A stretch of DNA of 64,000 nt from Acidobacteriaceae bacterium. GTDB taxonomy: Bacteria; Acidobacteriota; Terriglobia; Terriglobales; Acidobacteriaceae. A program made the position numbers and the translations under genes. Below the pieces are notes generated by a model that saw only the letters and a list, made by a program, of their open reading frames with translations, was not told where the DNA came from and ran no database searches. Numbering within the stretch: the stretch's first letter is position 1; each line of letters starts with the position of its first letter. Shown one piece after another: positions 35,561 through 42,633 of this stretch. Where the stretch lies: the NCBI GenBank assembly GCA_003134855.1, contig PLCS01000007.1:319011-383010 (forward strand), written 5' to 3'.

Positions 35561-35712
35561 TCCGGAGGGAGCAGGGGCCTTCAGGCTCCAGAGCGCAGGC
35601 TTGTAATCAAAGTGGCGTTAGCCACGGGCTCTTGGCGGGGAAAAGGCCCGTGCCTAAAGGCCCTCCTTATTACCACTTTATTCATGGGCCTGAAGACCCA
35701 TGCTCCCTCCGC
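35561..35712. repeat. Family D: 150-bp nested imperfect palindrome
   Basis: Outer arms (35561-35586 and 35687-35712, about 26 nt) are inverted with about 3 mismatches: one ends GGGAGCAGGGGCCTTCAGGC, the other begins GCCTGAAGACCCATGCTCCC. Inner arms AAAGTGG...GCCACGGGC and GCCCGTG...CCACTTT also pair. Transcribed in either direction it would form a long branched hairpin. MITE-like or structured RNA; no ORF. Confidence 0.8.
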
Positions 35713-35768
35713 TGGGTGCCCCATCTTTTCGGAACCATTTTTCGCAGTTTTTGCGGAGAATATGCACC

Positions 35769-35797
35769 CTAATCTCCGCAAAACCTGCGGAGATTAG
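35769..35797 (-). terminator. Perfect 12-bp hairpin after the AAA ATPase gene
   Basis: CTAATCTCCGCA / TGCGGAGATTAG, loop of 5 nt, starting 26 nt after the ATPase stop. There is no T-tract, so it may be a weak terminator or an mRNA 3' stabiliser. Confidence 0.5.
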
Positions 35798-35822
35798 CTC
35801 ATTTCCCCAAATTGCGCCGAGT

Positions 35823-37100
35823 TTACGACCTGGCCAGGAAGTAAGCCTCGACCGCCTGCGCCATAGATACATGGTCCAGATGCGGCTTTTTGCCTTCGTA
35901 GCGCGCGGCCCACAGGACCTGGTTCACAATGTCCCTGGGATAGCACTGGCGCAACTCCAACTTCAGAACGTCGCGGATGAAGTCGATGAGATCTGCGCAC
36001 ACGCCGGGATCAAACGTGACGCTATGCTCGTTGGCCACGCGGCGAAAAATCTCGCAGAACTGCTCGTCGGTCACCCCGTCGATCTTGATCTTGGTTTGAA
36101 TCCTGCGCAGGAAGCAGGCATCCACCAGTGTGGCCGGATCCATGTTGGATGCGAAGACCACCAGCATTTCAAAGGGAACCTCCAGCTTCTTTCCTCCCGC
36201 CAGAGTCAGAAAATCAATTCTGCGATCCAGGGGAACTACCCAGCGGTTCAACAGATCTTCCGGGCGAAGCCGCTGCCGTCCAAAATCGTCGATGATCAGA
36301 ACCCCGTTATTGGCCTTCATCTGCACCGGGCCGACATAGAACTTGGTCGTGGGGTTATATTGCAGGTCCAGCATCTCGGCCGTCAGCTCACCGCCCACCA
36401 GAACCGCGGGGCGCTGGCACAGCACCCAGCGCTCGTCCCGGTCCTTGGGCTCCGACTCCGCCACCCGCTTGTGAATCGCTGCATCGTAGACAGTGATGAT
36501 CTCGCCTTCCACCTCGACCGCGTACGGAATCCACACCGCATCCTGCGAAATCACCTGCGACAAGGTCTCGGCTACGGTAGTCTTCCCTGTTCCCGGAGGG
36601 CCATAGAGGAAGATCGAGCTGCCGGAGTTGAGCGACGTACCGAATTGCCGCAGTAACCCATCGTCGATCACAAGATGCGCAAAGGCGCGCTTGACGTCGT
36701 TCGCATGCACCTCCACCTTGCGGACGCTCTGTATTCGCACCTGATCCACGTAGCTCGCCAGAGAGACCGGCGCCGGACCCGTATAGTGATTCTGTGTGAG
36801 CAGGTCCGCCGCCCGCGAACGCCCCTCCGAGGTGATGGCAATCTGAGGGACATGGCCATGCATTCCGGTCACCTGGCAGAGCAATTCCGTGCGCAATTGA
36901 AAGGCCAGTTCCTTGGCCACTTCGAAGCTGAGCCGGGTCTTCTCGGAAAGCTGAAGGACGGAGAGGGTACCGGACATATAGAGAGTCTTTAATGCAAGAT
37001 CCTCGAGGATGGATTGACGCACGTCAACTTCCTCGATGGACTGCGGCCTCAGCGTGGGCCCGTGAACGGGCTCAGTATTAAAAAAATCGTAGTTGGGCAT
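35823..37100 (-). CDS. AAA+ family ATPase with N-terminal winged-helix-like region
   Basis: 425 residues. Residues about 25-105 look like a winged helix (LALKTLYMSGTLSVLQLSEK, FEVAKELAFQLRTELL, IAITSEGRSRAADLL). The AAA+ module has Walker A GPPGTGKT (167-174), Walker B VLIIDD (267-272), a sensor-like VVFASNM and arginine-rich FLRRIQTKIKID. The C-terminal region about 330-425 is helical. Overall layout recalls MoxR-like or GspA-type AAA proteins, but no partner (VWA protein, pilus or secretion gene) is adjacent. The start lacks its own ribosome binding site and overlaps a small ORF at 37078-37179. Role unknown. Confidence 0.82.
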   Translation of the reverse strand: MPNYDFFNTEPVHGPTLRPQSIEEVDVRQSILEDLALKTLYMSGTLSVLQLSEKTRLSFEVAKELAFQLRTELLCQVTGMHGHVPQIAITSEGRSRAADLLTQNHYTGPAPVSLASYVDQVRIQSVRKVEVHANDVKRAFAHLVIDDGLLRQFGTSLNSGSSIFLYGPPGTGKTTVAETLSQVISQDAVWIPYAVEVEGEIITVYDAAIHKRVAESEPKDRDERWVLCQRPAVLVGGELTAEMLDLQYNPTTKFYVGPVQMKANNGVLIIDDFGRQRLRPEDLLNRWVVPLDRRIDFLTLAGGKKLEVPFEMLVVFASNMDPATLVDACFLRRIQTKIKIDGVTDEQFCEIFRRVANEHSVTFDPGVCADLIDFIRDVLKLELRQCYPRDIVNQVLWAARYEGKKPHLDHVSMAQAVEAYFLARS

Positions 37101-37179
37101 CGCTCATTAGGCTAACATCAATCCCCCGCCTGATTACAAGTCCTCTGCGCCGCTGGATGTACACTTTGGTCCCCATCAT
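37078..37179 (-). CDS. Possible 33-residue upstream ORF coupled to the AAA ATPase gene
   Basis: ATG 37179 follows AAAGGGAGG at 4-5 nt, the strongest ribosome binding site in this region. The 33-residue product is basic (VYIQRRRGLVIRRGIDVSLM) and its stop lies 23 nt inside the ATPase gene in another frame. The ATPase ATG has no Shine-Dalgarno of its own, so reading of this ORF may feed ribosomes to it. Could be a coupling leader rather than a functional peptide. Confidence 0.45.
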   Translation of the reverse strand: MMGTKVYIQRRRGLVIRRGIDVSLMSDAQLRFF

Positions 37180-37464
37180 CTGCCTCCCTTTGGGTTTAAC
37201 TTTGTCTCATTTCGGCGCACTCTTGTTTCGATTTTTTCCGCAAAAGTAATCGGGAAATTGAATCAGACCGGCGTCACGGCGGAAAAGACGTTTGAGCCGG
37301 TGGCCAGGGCGCATTTCAGCGCGCCGGAACCTTTTGCGCTTCCTGCGTATTCGGCTGTAGGCGCCGTCCGCGCAGTGTGCTTTGCTACACTCCTTGCAGG
37401 CTGGCCCACGGTTTCAGCGGGAACCAGTCTGCACCCAGACTGAAATTGCACGGCGGGAGAATCC
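37180..37464. other. Divergent promoter region, nothing else recognised
   Basis: Separates the AAA ATPase and ABC exporter genes, which are divergent. Contains an AT-rich stretch near 37225-37262 where promoters are likely; I cannot assign boxes. GGCGGGAG precedes the ABC gene start. Confidence 0.6.
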
Positions 37465-38367
37465 ATGCCAGTAGTCGAACTCGCGGGAGTGACCAAGGCC
37501 TACGAGAACAAGGTTGCCGTCAACAACCTTAGTCTTTCCATTGAAGCGGGCCAGATCTTCGGCCTGCTGGGGCCGAATGGAGCGGGCAAAACCAGCTCCA
37601 TTCGCATGATGATGGGCATCACCATGCCCGACTCGGGCCAGGTCAACCTTTTTGACAAGCCCTTCGAGCGCCAGAGCCTGGAGCGGGTGGGCTACCTGCC
37701 CGAGGAGCGCGGCCTCTACAAAAAAATGAAGGTCGTCGACCAACTGGTTTTCTTCGGCTGCCTGCATGGACTGAGCGCGGAAGAGGCGCGCCGGCGGGCC
37801 GACACCTGGGCCAAGCGCATGGAGATCGCCGACGCACTCCAGAAGAAGACCGAAGAGCTTTCCAAGGGGATGCAGCAGAAGATTCAGTTCATTGCCACGC
37901 TGCTGCACTCGCCCGGCCTCATCGTGATGGACGAGCCCTTCGCGGGCCTTGATCCGGTCAATGCGGTCCTGGTCGAGCGGACGCTGCTGGAACTCAAGGA
38001 CCAAGGCAAAGCCATTCTGTTTTCCACGCATCGCATGGACCAGGTGGAGAAGCTGTGCGACTCCATCTGCCTGATCAACAACGGCGAAGCCGTACTGGCC
38101 GGCAACCTGCGCCAGATCAAAGCCGGTTACGAGCGCAACCACGTCATCGTCGAGTTCGAGGGAAGTTCCACATTCCTGCTCAGCGAGGAGATCGCCGAGG
38201 CCAAGAACTTCTCCGGCCACGCGGAGATCAAGCTCAAGCCGCACGGCAATGCGCAAAAGCTTCTGCACGAGGCGGCCGGCATGGCGACGATCTACCGCTT
38301 CGAGCTGGTCGAGCCGTCGCTGGAAGAGATTTTTATCGAGACCGTGGGAGGCCAGAACAATGCGTAA
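37465..38367 (+). CDS. ABC-2 type exporter ATP-binding protein (NatA-like)
   Basis: 300 residues. Walker A GPNGAGKTSSIRMMMG, signature LSKGMQQKIQFIATLL, Walker B LIVMDEPFAGLD, H-loop FSTHRMDQVEKL. The C-terminal 75 residues match the DUF4162 tail found in NatA/YhaQ-type ATPases. With the following permease (8-bp overlap) it forms an export system; family members extrude sodium, drugs or peptides. Substrate not determined. Confidence 0.92.
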   Translation: MPVVELAGVTKAYENKVAVNNLSLSIEAGQIFGLLGPNGAGKTSSIRMMMGITMPDSGQVNLFDKPFERQSLERVGYLPEERGLYKKMKVVDQLVFFGCLHGLSAEEARRRADTWAKRMEIADALQKKTEELSKGMQQKIQFIATLLHSPGLIVMDEPFAGLDPVNAVLVERTLLELKDQGKAILFSTHRMDQVEKLCDSICLINNGEAVLAGNLRQIKAGYERNHVIVEFEGSSTFLLSEEIAEAKNFSGHAEIKLKPHGNAQKLLHEAAGMATIYRFELVEPSLEEIFIETVGGQNNA

Positions 38368-39607
38368 TATTCTCCTCATCGCCAAGCGCGAATACCTGGA
38401 GCAGATTCATGGCCGTGCCTTCAAGTTTTCCACGGTCCTGGTTCCGTTGCTGATTGTTGCGCTGCTGGGCTGGAGTTCGATCACCTCTCACAAAGCCGCA
38501 TCCGGCAAGCATATAGCGATTGCCGCGGACAATGCGGAGATGGCCGGGCAGGTTCGCCGCGAGATGCTCTACGACAAGGAAGCGATGTACACTGTGGACG
38601 TGGTCGCTCCGGCCACGCCGCAGGATCGCGCGGAACTGCAGAAACGGGTTCGCTCGAAGGCCATTGACGGAGTACTCGCCCTGGAAACTTCTCCCTCAGG
38701 AGAGATCACCGCCACCTATACATCGCTCTCCGCCGGTGATTTTGCCAATATCGGCGGGATGCAAAATGAGATGAACCGCGGGCTGGTGCGCGAGCGCCTG
38801 ACCGCCACCAATCTGAAGCCGGCTGAAGTCGATGCCATCTTCAAGTGGGTCTCGGTCGAGACCCTCCAGTTGGACCAGAGCGGCAAGACGGGCAAGACCA
38901 AAGGCGCATCGCCCTTCTACAAGGTTTTGATGATGATGCTTTTGCTCTCCATGCCCATCATGCTCTACGGCCTGGATATGGCTCGCGCGATCATCGAGGA
39001 GAAGACTTCGCGCATCTTCGAGGTCATGCTCTCGGTGGTCCGTCCCGACGATCTGCTCGCCGGAAAAATGGTCGGGGTGGGGGCCGTGGGCCTTACGCAG
39101 ATCGCCATCTGGGTGGTTGCGGCAACTCTGTTTTTGGGCTCCGCGATGGCCGCAACACTGATGACGGGCGATTTTTCCATCCATTTTTCCCTGCTAGAGG
39201 GCCTGCTATTTCCGGTGTATTTTGTGCTTGGCTTCGCTCTCTTCAGCGCGATGTTCTCCGGCCTGGCCGCTACCTGCGAAACTTCGCAGGATTTACAGAA
39301 GTTCATGCCGGTAGCGATTATCCCTCTCTACCTCAGCATGGGCCTCCTTCCGGTGCTGCTCAAGGATCCCAACTCGGCCTGGTCCGTTGCCGCAACGCTC
39401 TGTCCGCTGACCTCTCCTTATGTCATGCTTCCCCGCATGGGTTTGGAAACGGTGCCGCTCTGGCAGTTGGCCGTCTCCATCGGCCTTCTGATCCTGAGCA
39501 TCTGGGTAGCACTCTGGCTCTCCTCGCGCCTCTATCGCGTCGGCATTCTCATGTACGGCAAGCGAGCCACCCTGCCCGAGATCGCGCGCTGGCTGCGGTA
39601 CAGCTAA
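38360..39607 (+). CDS. ABC-2 type exporter permease (NatB-like)
   Basis: 415 residues from ATG 38360, overlapping the ATPase stop by 8 bp. One N-terminal helix (FSTVLVPLLIVALLGW), a large extracytoplasmic domain (about 45-190), then about five to six helices (VLMMMLLLSMPIMLYGLDMA, GAVGLTQIAIWVVAATLFLG, FPVYFVLGFALFSAMFSGLA). EEKTSRIFEVMLSVVRPDDL is the motif shared with NatB/YhaP permeases. Function as for its ATPase partner. Confidence 0.9.
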   Translation: MRNILLIAKREYLEQIHGRAFKFSTVLVPLLIVALLGWSSITSHKAASGKHIAIAADNAEMAGQVRREMLYDKEAMYTVDVVAPATPQDRAELQKRVRSKAIDGVLALETSPSGEITATYTSLSAGDFANIGGMQNEMNRGLVRERLTATNLKPAEVDAIFKWVSVETLQLDQSGKTGKTKGASPFYKVLMMMLLLSMPIMLYGLDMARAIIEEKTSRIFEVMLSVVRPDDLLAGKMVGVGAVGLTQIAIWVVAATLFLGSAMAATLMTGDFSIHFSLLEGLLFPVYFVLGFALFSAMFSGLAATCETSQDLQKFMPVAIIPLYLSMGLLPVLLKDPNSAWSVAATLCPLTSPYVMLPRMGLETVPLWQLAVSIGLLILSIWVALWLSSRLYRVGILMYGKRATLPEIARWLRYS

Positions 39608-39617
39608 AATCAGAAGA

Positions 39618-40313
39618 GTGACCGCCGAAGACCAACCCAGATTCACCCTCGCCCAGCGCCTGGTGCTGGCCGTCGTCCCGCGTCTGGTTTGGGCGCTCTT
39701 CAGCATCTGGGGTCGCACCTGGCGCTTTGAAGTCATCGCCGAAGAAGGCGTCACGCCCATCCTCTTCGGCCAACAAGCGGGGCCGGAGATCTACTGCTTC
39801 TGGCACCAGTGCGTGCTGCCCTGCACCGTCTACTTCCGCTACTCCCGCGCCGTCATCATTGTCAGCCAGAGCTTCGACGGCGAACTGATCACCCGTATCC
39901 TCATGCTCTTTGGCTTCGATGCCGTGCGCGGCTCCAGCAGCCGGGGCTCGCGCGAGGGGCTTCTGGGGCTCAAGCACGTCATCGAGACCGGTCGCACCGC
40001 CATCTTCACCGCCGACGGCCCGCGCGGTCCCATCTATCAAACCAAGATGGGCCCCATCAAACTGGCGCAGATGACCGGCGCGCCCATCGGCGCCTTTTAT
40101 CTCCTGCCTGAGCGCGCCTGGGTCATGCCTTCCTGGGACCGCTTCCTGATCCCCAGGCCCTTCACGCGCATTGTGGTCAGTTGGGCGCGACAGACGCATG
40201 TCCCCGCCAAACTCGCCCCAGACCAGTTCGAGCCCAAGCGCCAAGAGCTCAACGCCGCCCTGGAGCGCGCCCGCCTGCGAGCTCTAGATCATTTCAAGAA
40301 GGCCAACGAATGA
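39618..40313 (+). CDS. Lysophospholipid acyltransferase family protein (DUF374)
   Basis: 231 residues from GTG 39618. Recognisable DUF374 features: [10 protein letters not shown] with HxxxxC-like acyltransferase motif region, [29 protein letters not shown] and [16 protein letters not shown]. Related to LpxL/PlsC acyltransferases and probably acts on envelope lipids. It lies 10 nt after the permease gene and overlaps queA by 4 bp (ATGA), so four genes appear to form one transcription unit. Confidence 0.87.
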   Translation: MTAEDQPRFTLAQRLVLAVVPRLVWALFSIWGRTWRFEVIAEEGVTPILFGQQAGPEIYCFWHQCVLPCTVYFRYSRAVIIVSQSFDGELITRILMLFGFDAVRGSSSRGSREGLLGLKHVIETGRTAIFTADGPRGPIYQTKMGPIKLAQMTGAPIGAFYLLPERAWVMPSWDRFLIPRPFTRIVVSWARQTHVPAKLAPDQFEPKRQELNAALERARLRALDHFKKANE

Positions 40314-41398
40314 GCGGCCTGCGCGTCGCAGATTTCGATTTTGCCCTGCCCCCGGAGTTGATCGCGCAGCAGCCGCCCGCCGAGCGCGGCCAGAGCCGTA
40401 TGCTGGTGATGAGCCGCGCAACCGGCGCTCTGCGCGACGCGAACTTTGCCGAGCTTCCCGCGCTGCTCCATCCCGGCGACCTGCTGGTCCTGAACGACAC
40501 CCGCGTGATTCCGGCGCGCCTTTACGCCCGCCGTACGCTGCGCCGCGAGCGCGAGAAGCCGATCGGGCGCATCGAAGTCATGCTCACCGAGCCGGTTGAG
40601 CAGGGTGCCGGCGAAAACCTCTGGCGCGCCCTGGTCCGGCCGGGCAGAAAGATTGCCATCGGCGAGATCCTCGTCTTTCCCGCGCCCGACGGCGCCATCG
40701 CCCTCGAAGCCGAGGTGCTGGAGCGCGGCCTCTTCGGCGAGCGCCTCCTGCGCTTCAACCCCGTCGACGATTTCTTCGCCACGCTCGACTGCATCGGCCA
40801 CGTCCCTTTGCCGCCTTACATCCGCCGCGACGATGCCACCACGGACCGCGAGCGCTATCAGACGGTCTTCAGCCGCGAACGCGGCTCCGTCGCCGCGCCC
40901 ACCGCCGGCCTGCACTTCACTCCGCAAATCCTCGAAACGCTTACCGCTCGTGGCGTCGAAATTGCCCGCATCACACTGCATGTCGGCCTGGGCACCTTCG
41001 CCCCGCTGCGCGTGGAGAGCCTGGACGAAGTCCGCCTGCACCGCGAGCGCTACACGCTCACTCCATCGGCAGCAAATTCCATCAACTCCGCCGCACGCAG
41101 TGCCCGCCGCATCGTCGCCGTCGGCACCACGGTCGTTCGCACGCTGGAACACTGCGCGCTACAGGCTGCCGGCAATCCGCTCGAACCCCACTCCGGCGAA
41201 ACGGCGATCTTCATCTCCCCCGGCTTTCAATTCCGCCTGGTCAGCGCGCTGCTCACCAACTTCCACCTGCCCCAGTCCAGCCTGCTGATGCTGGTCAGCG
41301 CCTTCGCCGGGCGCGAGCAGGTCCTCGCCGCCTACAGCCACGCCGTCCAGCAAAACTACCGCTTCTTCAGCTACGGCGACTGTATGTTTCTTGAGTGA
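40310..41398 (+). CDS. queA: S-adenosylmethionine:tRNA ribosyltransferase-isomerase
   Basis: 362 residues from ATG 40310. QueA makes epoxyqueuosine in tRNA by transferring the ribosyl part of SAM to preQ1. Typical pieces: [63 protein letters not shown] and [18 protein letters not shown]. Overlaps the acyltransferase stop. No other queuosine gene is nearby. Confidence 0.96.
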   Translation: MSGLRVADFDFALPPELIAQQPPAERGQSRMLVMSRATGALRDANFAELPALLHPGDLLVLNDTRVIPARLYARRTLRREREKPIGRIEVMLTEPVEQGAGENLWRALVRPGRKIAIGEILVFPAPDGAIALEAEVLERGLFGERLLRFNPVDDFFATLDCIGHVPLPPYIRRDDATTDRERYQTVFSRERGSVAAPTAGLHFTPQILETLTARGVEIARITLHVGLGTFAPLRVESLDEVRLHRERYTLTPSAANSINSAARSARRIVAVGTTVVRTLEHCALQAAGNPLEPHSGETAIFISPGFQFRLVSALLTNFHLPQSSLLMLVSAFAGREQVLAAYSHAVQQNYRFFSYGDCMFLE

Positions 41399-41409
41399 CG
41401 TGAAGAGAT

Positions 41410-41459
41410 GGGTGCCCCAGGTCCCGCTTTTGGGACCTGGGAAACCACGAACCCCAACC
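41410..41459. repeat. Dispersed palindromic repeat, family A copy 5
   Basis: Closest to consensus: GGTGCCCCAGGTCCC GCTTTT GGGACCTGG, then GAAACCACGAACCCC. Lies between convergent queA and methyltransferase genes and could act as a bidirectional terminator. Confidence 0.9.
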
Positions 41460-41472
41460 TGCCTCGTTCGTG

Positions 41473-42480
41473 CTAAGGTTTCGTCGCCAGAATCAGCGGC
41501 GACGGCCCATGCGTTGCCAGCGTGCGCGCGTCCGTGAATCCGGCCTCCGCCAGCCAGCCGCTGATCTCCTCAAAGGAGAAGGTGTCTCCACAATCGGTGT
41601 TCACCAGCATATTCAGGGCGAAGGTCAGGCCGTTCAGCGGGCCGGTCCTCTCCGCATTCACCAGGAACTCGGCGATGGCAATTGTTCCGCCCGAGGCAAG
41701 CGCGGCAAAGGTTTTGTTGAGCAGCGCCTTGCTGCGTTCCGCGCCTTCGCTGTGCAGGATGTGGCCGAGCGTCGCCACGTTGTGGCCGCGGCCGAAGTCC
41801 GCTTCCAGCAGGTCGCCCTCCTGGAAGGTGAAGCGCTGAGTCAGTCCAAAGCGGGCAACTGTCTTTTGCGTCACCGGAATCACACCCGGCCAGTCGACGG
41901 CGGTCACGCGCACCTCATCCGAACTTTGCGCCAGCGCGATACCCCATACGCCCGAACCCGCGGCAAGATCCAGGACGCTGGCCGGACCCGCCAGAGCAAG
42001 ATGCCGCGCCAGCTCCTGTGCCACTGAATAGCTCATCGGAAAGATGTCGTTGACGAACTGCTGAAAGAACTCGCTGCCCGGACCCTGCTGGTTGACGGAC
42101 TTGGCCGGCCGGCCGGTGGCTACCACTTCATTGAGCTGCAGCCAGTTGGGCAGCAGTTGTTCGCTGGTGTGGCGAATCAGCCCGCCCTGGAAGCCCGGCT
42201 TGGTGCTGACCAGGAAGGCCGCGCTCTCCGGCGCAAGTGAGAACTTTTCACCCTCCCGGCGCAGAAAATCAAAGCCGACAAGAAAGTTCAGAATCGCGCT
42301 CAGGCCGCGCGCCGAGGCGCCGGTTGCCGCCTGAATCTCGCTCAAAGACTTTGGACCGCTCTCCAGCGCGTCAAAAACATGGTGGCGGATGGCCGCCTCG
42401 AGCACCAGTGGGGGTGCATAGCCGAAGGCAAATTGATAGATGCGCTCGGGCGTTACCGGAGCGCCAACTTCTGCTGGCAT
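41473..42480 (-). CDS. SAM-dependent O-methyltransferase (methyltransferase family 2)
   Basis: 335 residues from ATG 42480; a long in-frame extension to 43452 is antisense to polA and is not real. N-terminal winged-helix dimerisation domain (VLEAAIRHHVFDALESG, SLSEIQAATGASARGLSAIL) followed by a Rossmann methyltransferase domain with SAM loop VLDLAAGSGVWGIAL and GHILHSEGAERSKALLNKTF. Similar enzymes methylate small aromatic hydroxyl groups. Substrate unknown; no biosynthetic cluster around it. Confidence 0.88.
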   Translation of the reverse strand: MPAEVGAPVTPERIYQFAFGYAPPLVLEAAIRHHVFDALESGPKSLSEIQAATGASARGLSAILNFLVGFDFLRREGEKFSLAPESAAFLVSTKPGFQGGLIRHTSEQLLPNWLQLNEVVATGRPAKSVNQQGPGSEFFQQFVNDIFPMSYSVAQELARHLALAGPASVLDLAAGSGVWGIALAQSSDEVRVTAVDWPGVIPVTQKTVARFGLTQRFTFQEGDLLEADFGRGHNVATLGHILHSEGAERSKALLNKTFAALASGGTIAIAEFLVNAERTGPLNGLTFALNMLVNTDCGDTFSFEEISGWLAEAGFTDARTLATHGPSPLILATKP

Positions 42481-42633
42481 TTTTTCGACCTCAATTTTGG
42501 GAATCGGTTGGGGGAAACCGTGGAAAATGTTCGCAGAACGGGGATTTTCTACGGTAGGACTTCTTGACCTACAATCGAGATGCAGCATCTTCGACTTTGA
42601 TTCATTTTCCCTCTTCCCTGCTACACTCATTTC

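Larger units (their letters stand above)
35478..35822. other. 345-bp non-coding gap between recG and the AAA ATPase gene
   Basis: Contains no convincing gene. It holds the 150-bp nested palindrome (35561-35712), a partial family A start (GGGTGCCCCATC, 35714) and a hairpin at 35769-35797. The recG promoter is expected here or within the preceding gene's tail, but no clear boxes are seen. Confidence 0.8.
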
